16,364 bases of DNA, taken from NCBI GenBank assembly GCA_036830905.1, contig DAISNS010000045.1:1-16364 (forward strand). Reading direction: 5' to 3'. Positions 6,378 to 14,552 of this stretch are shown one piece after another. Position numbers and translations under genes: made by a program. The stretch is from Thermocaproicibacter sp002397355 (GTDB lineage: Bacteria; Bacillota; Clostridia; Oscillospirales; Acutalibacteraceae). The first letter of the stretch is position 1. Each line of letters starts with the position of its first letter. The notes beneath the pieces were generated by a model. The model searched no databases and was not told where the DNA came from. It saw only the letters and a program-made list of their open reading frames with translations.

Positions 6378-7751
6378 TTGAAGCTGTGGGAGGATGGATT
6401 CCACAAAAAGCTTGCCGGAACGACGGACGACTTCGACTCCTCGATCGCGTTCGACAGCCGCATGGTGAAAGAGGACATCGAGGGCAGCATCGCCCACGCC
6501 GCGATGCTGGGCGAATGCGGCATCCTCGTACCGGAGGAAGCGGACAGGATCTGCGCGGGCCTGAGGGGAATCCTCGCGGACCTGGAGAGCGGAAAGCTTG
6601 CGGTCGACAAAAACGCCGAGGACGTGCACACGTTCGTGGAGGGCGAGCTGACCGCCCGCCTCGGCGACGCGGGCCGCCGGCTGCACACGGCGCGCAGCCG
6701 GAACGACCAGGTGGCGACGGACCTGCGCCTCTACCTGAAAAAGGACTGCGCCCGGGTGCTGAAGCTCCTCAGGGAGCTCACGGAGGTTCTGTGCCGCCGC
6801 GCGCTGGAAACGAAGGACGCCGTGATGCCGGGCTACACGCACCTGCAGCGCGCGCAGCCGGTGACGTTCGGGCACCACCTGCTCGCCTACGCGGAGATGT
6901 TCCTCCGCGACGCGGACAGGCTCCGCGGCGCGGAAAAGCGCATGGACGTCTGCCCGCTGGGAGCCTGCGCGCTCGCCGGGACGACCTACCCCGTGAACCG
7001 CGCGCGCACGGCGGAGCTGCTCGGCTTTTCCGGCGGCCCCGCGCGCAACAGCCTGGACGCCGTTTCCGACCGGGATTTCTGCCTGGAGCTCGCCTCGTGC
7101 GCGGCCATCTGCATGATGCACCTCTCGCGCTTTTCGGAGGAGATCGTGCTCTGGTGCTCGTGGGAGTTCCGGTTCGTGAAGCTCGACGACGCCTATTCCA
7201 CCGGCTCCAGCATCATGCCGCAGAAAAAGAACCCCGACGTCGCCGAGCTGGTGCGCGGAAAGGCCGGGCGCGCCTACGGCGACATGATCGCGCTTTTCAC
7301 CATGATGAAGGGGCTTCCCCTCGCCTACGACAAGGATATGCAGGAGGACAAGCAGGCCGTCTTCGACGCGATGGACACGCTGAAATCCTGCCTGACCGCC
7401 TTCACGCCGATGGTCGCCACCATGAAAATCCTGCGGGAAAACATGAGGGCGGCTGCGGCGAAGGGCTTCCTCAACGCGACCGACTGCGCGGATTACCTGG
7501 TCGGGAAGGGGCTGCCGTTCCGCACGGCGTACGGCATCGTCGGCAACCTGGTGGCGTTCTGCACGGAGCACGGCCTGACGCTGGAGACGCTGCCGCTGGA
7601 GGAATACCGGAAATTCAGCACCAGCTTCGGCTCGGACGTTTACAAAGCCATCGCGCTGGACCGCTGCGTGAACGGCAGGAACATTACGGGCGGGCCCGCC
7701 CCCGCGAACGTGCAGGCCGAAGCGGAGCGCATCCTCGCCTCGCTGCGCTGA
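6378..7751 (+). CDS. argH: Argininosuccinate lyase
   Basis: Cleaves argininosuccinate to arginine and fumarate, the last step of the pathway, as a cytoplasmic homotetramer. The 457 residues are the normal length. TARSRNDQVATD (104-115), GYTHLQRAQP (152-161) and GSSIMPQKKNPD (276-287) are the three conserved regions of the fumarase/aspartase superfamily that build the active site. The flexible GSSIMPQKKNP loop carries the catalytic serine. Start is TTG at 6378 with GGGAGGG 7 nt upstream; no ATG serves the conserved N-terminus (KLWEDGF). It follows argG on the same strand. Confidence 0.98.
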   Translation: MKLWEDGFHKKLAGTTDDFDSSIAFDSRMVKEDIEGSIAHAAMLGECGILVPEEADRICAGLRGILADLESGKLAVDKNAEDVHTFVEGELTARLGDAGRRLHTARSRNDQVATDLRLYLKKDCARVLKLLRELTEVLCRRALETKDAVMPGYTHLQRAQPVTFGHHLLAYAEMFLRDADRLRGAEKRMDVCPLGACALAGTTYPVNRARTAELLGFSGGPARNSLDAVSDRDFCLELASCAAICMMHLSRFSEEIVLWCSWEFRFVKLDDAYSTGSSIMPQKKNPDVAELVRGKAGRAYGDMIALFTMMKGLPLAYDKDMQEDKQAVFDAMDTLKSCLTAFTPMVATMKILRENMRAAAAKGFLNATDCADYLVGKGLPFRTAYGIVGNLVAFCTEHGLTLETLPLEEYRKFSTSFGSDVYKAIALDRCVNGRNITGGPAPANVQAEAERILASLR

Positions 7752-7804
7752 AAGCGGCGGGCTCCGTCCCGGGCTCCGGGATTTCTCCGCCCTTAAAAAG
7801 GAGC

Positions 7805-7842
7805 AAGGGGCTGCCGGTGCGTTCGCACCGGCAGCCCCTTTT
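7805..7842. terminator. Strong terminator shared by argH and the GH2 gene
   Basis: A perfect inverted repeat (7805-7821 with 7824-7840), closing in practice as a 16-bp stem with a 4-base loop, ends in TTTT on the plus strand. On the minus strand the stem itself ends in CCCCTT. It lies in the 108-base gap between two convergent genes. Confidence 0.9.
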
Positions 7843-7859
7843 CGCGCGGGAAATCCAGG

Positions 7860-9590
7860 TCAGTCCTCAATGGCGGCTTTCCGGGCATTGATCTCCCGGA
7901 AGAGCGAAACGTCCATCTTCGGTTCCCTTTGGTAAGTATAGAGGCCGTTGCATTCCTGCTCCACGTCGGTGAGCTGCGTGTAACAGAAGCCGAAGATGCG
8001 CGGGTTATCGAGCAGCGCGTCCGTCAGGCCGCGGTAGCGCTCCACGAACTCCGCCTTGGTTTTCGGGCCTTCCCCGTAGCCCCACGCGCCGCCGCCTTTT
8101 CCAGGGGCCCAGCGGATGCCGCCGTACTCGCTCACGAACACGGGCAGGCCCTCCGGGTAACGCTGGCGCTGCGGGAACGGCTCGCGGAACGGGCCCTCGC
8201 CCTTCCCGAACGCCTCGTAATGCGCGCGGAACGCTTCCGGGCTCTGCTCGTAGTCGTGCAGGTCGTAGACGTCGGTGACGACATGGTAGCCGCCGCTCGC
8301 GTCGATGCAGGGGCGGGTGGGGTCGAGCTGCTTCGTCAGGCGGTAGGCGAACTCCAGAAGGCCGCGCGGCTGATTTCTGCCGGCGAAGTCCCACGCCTCG
8401 TTGAACGGGCACCAGCCCACGACGGCGGGGTGGTTGAAGTCGCGCTCCACCGCCTCGGCCCATTCGGGGAGGAAGCCGGCGTATCCGCCGGCGCCGCCGA
8501 CGTCGAGGCCCCAGCTCGCCATCTCACCCCAGACGAGGTAGCCGAGCCGGTCGCAGTCGTACAGAAAGCGGGGCTCGAAAACCTTCTGGTGCAGGCGCGC
8601 GCCGTTGAAGCCCGCCGCCATGGAGAGGCGGATGTCGTTTTCCAGCGCCCGCGCGTCCGGCGCCGTGTAGATGCCGTCGGGATAGAAGCCCTGGTCGAGC
8701 ACGAGCCTCTGGAAGACGGAAACGCCGTTGATCAGAAAGCGGTACCCGGAAAAGCGGACCTCCCGCAGGCCGAAGTAGCTCTTGACCTCGTCGTCCCCGA
8801 AGGTGAGCCGCACGTCGTACAGATTTCCGTGCCCGGGGCTCCAGAGATGCTTCTCGCCGAGCTTCAGCACCGCGCAGGCCGTGCCGTTTCCGGCGCGGAC
8901 CGCGGCAGCCCCGCAGGGGCGCCCGGCAAAGGAAGCCTCCGCGCGGAATTCCCCTTCGCCGGCGACCTTTGCCCGGATGGCGACGCTGCCGTCCTCCACG
9001 TTCGGGTAATACCGCACGGAGAGGATGCGCGCCCTGGGGGCGAACTCCAGCCACACCGTCTGCCAGATGCCGGTCGTGCGCGTATAGTCGCAGCCGTACG
9101 AGAAGTAGCGGTCGCTCTGCTTTCCGGTCGGCTGCAATCCGCTCCTGCCGTGGTCCGCCGCGCAGACGACGAGCGTGTTTTTCCCCTCGCGCAGCAGGCC
9201 GGAGATCTCAAACTGAAACGAGGCGTAGCCGCCGCGGTGCGCGCCCGCCTCCCTGCCGTTCACGAAGACGCGCGCCTCGTAGTCCACGGCGCCGAAATGG
9301 AGGATCGCCGCGCCGGCGAGGTCCTCCTTCGAGACGGAAAACGTCCGGCGGTACCAGCAGCAGGGGATGAAATCCGTATGGCGCACCCCGCTGAGGACGC
9401 TTTCCGGGCAGAACGGGACCCGGATTTTTTCCGGGAAATCCCCCGTTTCATAGAGCTTCCGCTCCAGGCCGCTTTCGCCGAAGTCGAATGCGAAATCCCA
9501 TGTGCCGTTCAGGTTTTGCCAGCGCTTCCGCTCAAACTGCGGGTCCGGGTGCTCGGGACGCGGAATCCGGTTTGCTTCACTGTCGCTCAT
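7860..9590 (-). CDS. Glycoside hydrolase family 2 protein
   Basis: A retaining beta-glycosidase of the beta-galactosidase/beta-glucuronidase/beta-mannosidase type; the exact sugar cannot be told from sequence. Over 576 residues it has the GH2 three-domain core. A jelly-roll sugar-binding domain covers about 20-185 (WQNLNGTWDFAFD, WYRRTF, VFVNG, TGIWQTVWLE). An immunoglobulin-like domain covers about 190-285. A TIM barrel runs from about 290. N397-E398 in CPFNEAWD is the expected acid/base, and E488 in VSEYGG the expected nucleophile. There is no signal peptide, so it probably acts on imported oligosaccharides. The ATG is preceded by AAGGGAG at about 9 nt. A strong minus-strand promoter lies 90-115 bases upstream, back to back with that of the glycosyltransferase gene. 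Confidence 0.93.
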   Translation of the reverse strand: MSDSEANRIPRPEHPDPQFERKRWQNLNGTWDFAFDFGESGLERKLYETGDFPEKIRVPFCPESVLSGVRHTDFIPCCWYRRTFSVSKEDLAGAAILHFGAVDYEARVFVNGREAGAHRGGYASFQFEISGLLREGKNTLVVCAADHGRSGLQPTGKQSDRYFSYGCDYTRTTGIWQTVWLEFAPRARILSVRYYPNVEDGSVAIRAKVAGEGEFRAEASFAGRPCGAAAVRAGNGTACAVLKLGEKHLWSPGHGNLYDVRLTFGDDEVKSYFGLREVRFSGYRFLINGVSVFQRLVLDQGFYPDGIYTAPDARALENDIRLSMAAGFNGARLHQKVFEPRFLYDCDRLGYLVWGEMASWGLDVGGAGGYAGFLPEWAEAVERDFNHPAVVGWCPFNEAWDFAGRNQPRGLLEFAYRLTKQLDPTRPCIDASGGYHVVTDVYDLHDYEQSPEAFRAHYEAFGKGEGPFREPFPQRQRYPEGLPVFVSEYGGIRWAPGKGGGAWGYGEGPKTKAEFVERYRGLTDALLDNPRIFGFCYTQLTDVEQECNGLYTYQREPKMDVSLFREINARKAAIED

Positions 9591-9677
9591 TGTCGTTTCT
9601 CCCTTCCGCCCGTCCGGCGGCGTTTTCCGCCGCGAGGCGATACGGGCGCACGCATCGATTGGATTGTGTCATAACGC

Positions 9678-9706
9678 ATTATAACGCCCGAGGCGGCCCG
9701 CGTCAA
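9678..9706 (-). promoter_or_regulatory. Promoter of the GH2 gene
   Basis: On the minus strand TTGACG (9706-9701) and TATAAT (9683-9678) are separated by 17 bp. ATAACGC occurs twice (9671-9677 and 9681-9687), spaced one helical turn apart and overlapping the -10 box, which could be a repressor site. Confidence 0.8.
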
Positions 9707-9732
9707 TCGGGACGCGGAAAAGCCCTTCCGCA

Positions 9733-9761
9733 TTGACCGCGGGGAGAAAAAACGGTATAAT
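9733..9761 (+). promoter_or_regulatory. Promoter of the GT4 glycosyltransferase gene
   Basis: TTGACC (9733-9738) and TATAAT (9756-9761) are separated by 17 bp. The -35 boxes of this and the GH2 promoter are 26 bp apart. The leader to the TTG start is about 70 bases. Confidence 0.8.
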
Positions 9762-9839
9762 GCACTCGAGCCCGCCGACTTTTCCGCGCCTTTCGGGAAG
9801 ACGGCCGGGAAGAACAATTGGGCGTCGGGGGGCTGTGCC

Positions 9840-11003
9840 TTGAAGATAGCGGTTGTGTGCGACGCGCTGGGCGAAGAAAACAACGGCACCACGATTGCGG
9901 CGATGAACCTGATCCGGAGCCTGAAGGCGAAGGGCCATGAGGTGCGCGTCGTCTGTCCGGACGCGGGCCGCGCGGAGCGGGAGGGGTTCTTCGTCGTGCC
10001 CGCCTACGATTTCGGGCCGTTCAGCGGATACGTCGCCCGGAACGGCGTCACCCTGGCGAAGCCGGACCGCGGCGTCCTGCTCCGGGCGCTCCGCGGCGCG
10101 GACGCCGTGCACGCGATGTTTCCGTTCCCGCTCGGCAGCGCCGCGGCGAAAATGGCGCACAGGCTCGGGATTCCCCTGACCGCGGGCTTCCACTGCCAGG
10201 CGGAGAATCTTACGGCACATTTCCGCCTGATGAATTTCCCGCCCGCCAACCGGCTGGCCTACCGCCTTTTCTACCGCAGCCTGTACCGCTACTGCGACTG
10301 CATCCATTATCCGTCGCAGTTCATCTGCGACGTGTTCGAGCGCGAGGTGGGCCCCACGAGGCACCGCGTGATCTCAAACGGCGTCAGCCCGCTTTTTTGC
10401 CCCGGCGGCGGGGAAAAGCCGGCCGGCATGGAGGGGAGGTTCGTCATCCTGTTCACGGGGCGGTACAGCCGCGAGAAGTCGCACCGGGTGCTGATCGACG
10501 CCGCGGCGAGGTCCCGCCACAGGGAGAAGCTCCAGCTCGTCTTCGCGGGGGAAGGGCCGGAGGAAGAGCGCCTGCGGCGGTACGCGGCGAAGCGGAGCAT
10601 CCTCCCGCCCGTGATGCGGTTTTTCAGCCGCCCGGAGCTCGTCCGCGTCCAGCGCTGCGCGGACCTCTACGTCCACCCCGCGGAGATCGAGATCGAGGCG
10701 ATCGCCTGCCTGGAGGCGATCGCCTGCGGGAACGTGCCCGTCATCTCGGATTCGCCCCGCAGCGCGGCGCGGAGCTTTGCGCTGACGGACAAAAACCTCT
10801 TCGCCTGCAACGATCCCGGCGACCTCGCGCGGAAGATCGACTTCTGGATCGAGCACCCCGCGGAACGGAAGGCCTGCGGCGAACGGTATCTGCGCTACGC
10901 CGAGCGGTTCCGGCTGGACCAATGCATGGACGAGATGGAAGCCATGATCCTCGACACCATCCGGGAAAAGGCGGAAGCAGGGAGAAAGAGCCCCCGCGCA
11001 TGA
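9840..11003 (+). CDS. GT4 family glycosyltransferase, glycolipid type
   Basis: A 387-residue GT-B fold enzyme. The N-terminal domain begins KIAVVCDAL..NNGTTIA, a glycine/threonine loop that contacts the acceptor side. The C-terminal domain has LFTGRYSREK (204-213) for the nucleotide-sugar phosphates, FAGEGPEEERL, and the EX7E motif at E284 and E292 (AEIEIEAIACLEAIACG). The EIEAIACLEA..CG.VPVIS.SP pattern resembles Bacillota diacylglycerol glucosyltransferases, so synthesis of a membrane glycolipid is a fair guess; another acceptor is possible. There is no membrane span, so peripheral attachment is expected. The TTG at 9840 fits the domain edge, and GGGGGG lies 7 nt upstream as a weak ribosome binding site. 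The gene has its own promoter. Confidence 0.85.
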   Translation: MKIAVVCDALGEENNGTTIAAMNLIRSLKAKGHEVRVVCPDAGRAEREGFFVVPAYDFGPFSGYVARNGVTLAKPDRGVLLRALRGADAVHAMFPFPLGSAAAKMAHRLGIPLTAGFHCQAENLTAHFRLMNFPPANRLAYRLFYRSLYRYCDCIHYPSQFICDVFEREVGPTRHRVISNGVSPLFCPGGGEKPAGMEGRFVILFTGRYSREKSHRVLIDAAARSRHREKLQLVFAGEGPEEERLRRYAAKRSILPPVMRFFSRPELVRVQRCADLYVHPAEIEIEAIACLEAIACGNVPVISDSPRSAARSFALTDKNLFACNDPGDLARKIDFWIEHPAERKACGERYLRYAERFRLDQCMDEMEAMILDTIREKAEAGRKSPRA

Positions 11004-11077
11004 CCGCGCGCGGCGAAGACGCGTCCGAATCCTCCGCGAAAGCGGGGGAAAGGGCGGAAAACATTTGCCGGATCCGA

Positions 11078-11106
11078 TTTACAAAGGACGCCGGATACGG
11101 TAAAAT
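11078..11106 (+). promoter_or_regulatory. Promoter of the SPFH/zinc-finger/TPM operon
   Basis: TTTACA (11078-11083) and TAAAAT (11101-11106) are separated by 17 bp, about 88 bases before the first ATG. A 7-bp hairpin (11128-11134 with 11140-11146) lies in the leader. I do not see an obvious sigma-W type promoter here. Confidence 0.6.
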
Positions 11107-11193
11107 GAAAACGGAAACGGGGCCTTCCGGGAGATCGCCTCTCCCGCTTTCCCCCACGCATAAAAAGCCGACTTTTGAAAGGAGTCTCCGATC

Positions 11194-12525
11194 ATGGGCC
11201 TGATCAAAGCTGCATTCGGTTCCGCGGGAGGCGTGCTGGCCGACCAGTGGAAAGAGTATTTTTCCTGCGACTCCCTGCCGGCGGACATCATCGCCGTAAA
11301 AGGGCGGAAGCGCACCTCCGGCCGCTCCTCCAACAGGCGCGGAAGCGACAATGTCATTACCGACGGCTCGGTGATCGCCGTGGCGGACGGGCAGTGCATG
11401 CTCATCGTGGAGCAGGGCAAGGTGGTGGACGTCTGCGCGGAGCCCGGCGAGTACGTGTACAGCAACGCCACGGAGCCGTCCGTCTTTACCGGGGACCTCG
11501 ACGGCGTGAGGGAGGTCTTTGATCACATCGGCAAGCGGTTCGCCTTCGGCGGCCAGCCGCCCGAGGACCAGCGCGTCTACTACTTCAACACGAAAGAGCT
11601 CGTGGGCAACAAATACGGCACGCCGAACCCGGTTCCCTTCCGCGTGGTGGACCGGAACGCCGGGCTGGACGCCGACATCTCCATCCGCTGCTTCGGCGAA
11701 TACAGCTACCGCGTCGTCAACCCCATCCTCTTTTACACCAACGTGTGCGGCAACGTGGAGGACGCCTACAGCCGCGGCGAGATCGACGGCCAGCTCAAGA
11801 CCGAGCTGCTGACCGCCCTGCAGCCCGCGTTCGCCAGGATCTCCGCCATGGGCATCCGCTACTCCGCGCTGCCCGGCCACACGCAGGAGCTCGCGGACGT
11901 GCTGAACCAGATCCTCACGGCGAAGTGGCGCGGCCTGCGCGGCATCGAGATCGTCTCCTTCGGCGTCTCCAGCGTGACGGCGAGCGGCGAAGACGAGGCG
12001 ATGATCAAGCAGATGCAGCGGGACGCGGCTTACCGCGACACGACCACGGCGGCGGCGGCGCTGGTCGGCGCCCAGGCCCAGGCCATGCGGGACGCGGCCA
12101 GGAACGCCTCGGCCGGCCCGGCCATGGCCTTTATGGGCATGAACATGGCGGGCGGCGCCGGCGGCGCGAAAGCCCGGGACCTGTATCAGATGGGCCGGAA
12201 GGAACCCGCCGCCCAGGCGGCCGCAAGCTGGACCTGCTCCTGCGGCGCGGTGAACACGGGAAAGTTCTGCACGGAATGCGGCAGGCCGAGGCCCGGGTCC
12301 CCGGCGGAAAAATCGAAAGCCGCCCCGGCGGCCTCGAGCTGGACCTGCTCCTGCGGCGCGGTGAATACGGGAAATTTCTGCACGGAGTGCGGCAGGCCGA
12401 GGCCTGCCGGCGCGCCGCGGTACCGGTGCGGCAAATGCGGCTGGGAGCCCGAGGACCCCGCGCACCCGCCGAAGTTCTGCCCGCAGTGCGGCGACCCGTT
12501 CGACGGCGGCGACCTGAAGAAATAA
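11194..12525 (+). CDS. SPFH-domain protein with three C-terminal zinc ribbons (YdjI-like)
   Basis: A 443-residue protein of the SPFH/flotillin-like group often named virion core protein-like; B. subtilis YdjI is the studied relative. The SPFH core spans about 15-265 (WKEYFSCDSLPADIIAVKG, ITDGSVIAVADGQCMLIVEQGK, SYRVVNPILFY). Next comes an alanine/methionine/glycine-rich linker (about 280-340). Three zinc ribbons end the protein: C348/C350/C359/C362, C385/C387/C396/C399 and C412/C415/C429/C432. The first two are near-identical and arise from a 68-bp duplication. There is no transmembrane helix. In Bacillus the relative is recruited to membranes and helps place PspA; the same role here is inference. 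AAAGGAG precedes the ATG by about 10 nt. The zinc-finger gene follows after 37 bases. Confidence 0.88.
   Translation: MGLIKAAFGSAGGVLADQWKEYFSCDSLPADIIAVKGRKRTSGRSSNRRGSDNVITDGSVIAVADGQCMLIVEQGKVVDVCAEPGEYVYSNATEPSVFTGDLDGVREVFDHIGKRFAFGGQPPEDQRVYYFNTKELVGNKYGTPNPVPFRVVDRNAGLDADISIRCFGEYSYRVVNPILFYTNVCGNVEDAYSRGEIDGQLKTELLTALQPAFARISAMGIRYSALPGHTQELADVLNQILTAKWRGLRGIEIVSFGVSSVTASGEDEAMIKQMQRDAAYRDTTTAAAALVGAQAQAMRDAARNASAGPAMAFMGMNMAGGAGGAKARDLYQMGRKEPAAQAAASWTCSCGAVNTGKFCTECGRPRPGSPAEKSKAAPAASSWTCSCGAVNTGNFCTECGRPRPAGAPRYRCGKCGWEPEDPAHPPKFCPQCGDPFDGGDLKK
12226..12404 (+). repeat. Internal duplication encoding two zinc ribbons
   Basis: A 68-bp block at 12226-12293 recurs at 12337-12404 (period 111 bp) with three substitutions. 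Only one of them changes an amino acid (K to N). Both copies encode SWTCSCGAVNTG.FCTECGRPRP. Confidence 0.92.
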
Positions 12526-12562
12526 AGGCGGGATTTCCGGAAGCGAAGGAGGAAATCGGATC

Positions 12563-13645
12563 ATGGCTGAACAGGTGACGAACTATCAGTGCCCGGCCTG
12601 CACCGGTCCGCTGCACTTCTCGGCGAAAACCGGGAAGCTGCAGTGCGATTACTGCGGCAGGTCCTACGACGTCGCCGTGATCGAGCAGCTCTACGCCGAC
12701 CGGGAGAAGGCCGCCGCCGGGACGGAGCCGCAGTGGGACGCCTCGGCCGCCGGCGGGCAGTGGACCGAGGAGGAGAAGGCGCGCATGCGGACCTATACCT
12801 GCCCCTCCTGCGGCGCGGAGCTGATCTGCGACGACACCACCGCCGCGACCAGCTGCCCTTACTGCGGGAACCCGACCGTGATCCCCGGCAGATTCTCCGG
12901 GGCGCTGAAGCCGGATTACGTCATCCCGTTCCGGATGGATAAGGCCGCCGCGACGGAGGCGCTGAAAAAATACTACAGGGGCAAAAAGCTCCTGCCGAAG
13001 GAATTCGCCCTTCAGAACCACATCGAGGAGATCAAGGGCATCTACGTCCCGTTCTGGCTGTTCGACGGCAGCGCGAGCGCCGACCTCAGCTTCCTCGGCA
13101 CGCGGGTGGAGATGTTCCGGCAGGGGCGGGACCAGGTCACGGTAACGCGGTATTTCCGCGTGGCGCGCTCGGGCGACATATCCTTTAGGCGCGTCCCGGC
13201 CGACGCCTCCAGCAAAATGCCGGACGCCCACATGGACTCGATCGAGCCGTTCCGCTACGCGGACATCAAGCCGTTTTCTTTCGGCTATCTGCCCGGCTTC
13301 CTCGCGGACAAGTACGACGTGGACGCCAAAACAAGCAGCAGGCGCGTCAACGAGCGCATCCGCGCCAGCACGGTGGAGGCGTTCACGGCCACCGTCGCCG
13401 GGTACGCGACACTGACGCCGCAGTACACGAACATCCGGCTGAAGCAGGGAGAAGTGAAGTACGCGCTGCTCCCCGTGTGGCTGCTGAGCACGAAATGGAA
13501 GGGCAAAAACTTTTTGTTCGCCATGAACGGCCAGACGGGAAAGCTGATCGGCGACCTGCCCGTCTCATGGAAAAAATTCTGGGCGTATTTTTTCGGCATC
13601 AGCCTGCCGCTGATCGCCATTTTCCTGACCATCGCGCTGCATTGA
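12563..13645 (+). CDS. TFIIB-type zinc-finger membrane protein (YdjG-like)
   Basis: A 360-residue protein with two N-terminal zinc ribbons (C10/C13/C28/C31 and C80/C83/C98/C101). A long soluble region follows (GALKPDYVIPF, IYVPFWLFD, LLPVWLLSTKWKGKNFLFAMNGQTGKL), with a hydrophobic segment at about 337-358 at the very C-terminus. This is the layout of B. subtilis YdjG and its many Bacillota relatives, often annotated as TFIIB-type zinc ribbon protein. With a single C-terminal helix it is probably tail-anchored, with the ribbons in the cytoplasm. AAGGAGG lies about 10 nt before the ATG. It sits between the SPFH and TPM genes with short gaps (37 and 13 bases), so the three are co-transcribed and their products probably form one membrane complex. 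Confidence 0.88.
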   Translation: MAEQVTNYQCPACTGPLHFSAKTGKLQCDYCGRSYDVAVIEQLYADREKAAAGTEPQWDASAAGGQWTEEEKARMRTYTCPSCGAELICDDTTAATSCPYCGNPTVIPGRFSGALKPDYVIPFRMDKAAATEALKKYYRGKKLLPKEFALQNHIEEIKGIYVPFWLFDGSASADLSFLGTRVEMFRQGRDQVTVTRYFRVARSGDISFRRVPADASSKMPDAHMDSIEPFRYADIKPFSFGYLPGFLADKYDVDAKTSSRRVNERIRASTVEAFTATVAGYATLTPQYTNIRLKQGEVKYALLPVWLLSTKWKGKNFLFAMNGQTGKLIGDLPVSWKKFWAYFFGISLPLIAIFLTIALH

Positions 13646-13658
13646 GGGAGGCACCCGC

Positions 13659-14441
13659 ATGAAAAGAAAGATCCTGCCGTTTCTGCTGTTCCTCGCCTTC
13701 GCCGTCTTGCTGGCCTGCCCCGTCTCCGCGGCCGGCGGCAACCGGGTAACCGACGGGGCCGGCCTCCTGACGCAGGCGCAGTGCGACGAGCTGAACCGGC
13801 GCGCGGCGGAGATCTCGCAGAAATACCGGTGCGACGTGGACATCGTGACGGTAAACGAGATGGACGGCGGCGACGCCTACGAAGCCGCGGAATCCGCCTA
13901 CCGGGAAAACGGCCTCGGCTACGGGAGCGAGAAGAGCGGGCTGCTGCTGTTTTTGAGCATGGAAGACCGCGACTACGCGCTCGTTGCCTACGGGTACGGC
14001 AACACCGCATTCACCGACCACGGCAAGGACGTGATGCTCGACGACAACGTGCTCCCCCTTCTGCGAAAGGACCGGTATTACGAGGCCTTTTCCAGGTATC
14101 TGGACCTCTCGGGAGAATACCTGGAGACGGCCCGGGCAGGCAAGCCGTTCGACGTGGGCAGCGACCCGAAAAGGAAGACTGGGGCCGTCGCCGCCGCGGT
14201 CCTCGTGCCGTTCGGGATCGCGCTCGCCGTCTGCCTGATCCTCAAGCGGCAGATGAAAACGGCCGTGCTCCAGCGCACGGCCGACCGCTACATAGACCGC
14301 GACAGCATGCATGTCACCCGGGCGCAGGACGTCTTCCTGTACCAGACGGTCACGCGCATAAGGATCCCGGAGGAATCCTCCCGCGGCGGCGGAACCACCA
14401 TAAACCGCGGCGGCTTTTCCGGAAGGAGCGGAAAATTCTGA
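13659..14441 (+). CDS. Secreted, membrane-anchored TPM-domain protein (YdjH-like)
   Basis: 260 residues. A signal peptide (1-24, KRKILPFLLFLAFAVLLACPVSA) precedes a TPM domain at about 28-160 (RVTDGAGLLTQAQCDELN, CDVDIVTVNEMDGGDAYEAAE, GLLLFLSMEDRDYALVAYGYG). A transmembrane helix follows at about 175-195, then a cytoplasmic tail ending in a glycine/arginine-rich stretch. Some TPM proteins have phosphatase activity and others assist membrane-complex repair; the activity here is unknown. LLAC at 17-20 is lipobox-like, but the -2 leucine is unusual and VSA at 22-24 gives a better signal peptidase I site. B. subtilis YdjH has the same family and gene company. GGGAGG precedes the ATG. It is the last gene of the operon. 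Confidence 0.87.
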   Translation: MKRKILPFLLFLAFAVLLACPVSAAGGNRVTDGAGLLTQAQCDELNRRAAEISQKYRCDVDIVTVNEMDGGDAYEAAESAYRENGLGYGSEKSGLLLFLSMEDRDYALVAYGYGNTAFTDHGKDVMLDDNVLPLLRKDRYYEAFSRYLDLSGEYLETARAGKPFDVGSDPKRKTGAVAAAVLVPFGIALAVCLILKRQMKTAVLQRTADRYIDRDSMHVTRAQDVFLYQTVTRIRIPEESSRGGGTTINRGGFSGRSGKF

Positions 14442-14476
14442 GGCGCGCATCCCTGTGGCGGTTCTCTTTCCGGGCG

Positions 14477-14518
14477 AAACGGGCGTTTCCGGGACGGTTT
14501 TCCCGGAAACGCCCGTTT
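14477..14518. terminator. Strong terminator between convergent operons
   Basis: An 18-bp perfect stem (14477-14494 with 14501-14518) with a 6-base loop ends in a short T-run on the plus strand and likewise (GTTTCG) on the minus strand. It lies 35 bases after the TPM stop and 34 bases after the macro-NUDIX stop on the other strand, so it can end both transcripts. Confidence 0.85.
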
Positions 14519-14552
14519 TGCCGTTCCCCGTTTTCCCCGGCGGAAGGGAAAA

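Noticed and set aside
7929..9674. Plus-strand 581-residue open frame
   Set aside because: It is a mirror of the GH2 gene, whose catalytic motifs are intact on the minus strand.
10741..12564. Minus-strand 607-residue open frame
   Set aside because: It is antisense to the GT4 and SPFH genes and the promoter between them; the composition is that of a high-GC shadow.
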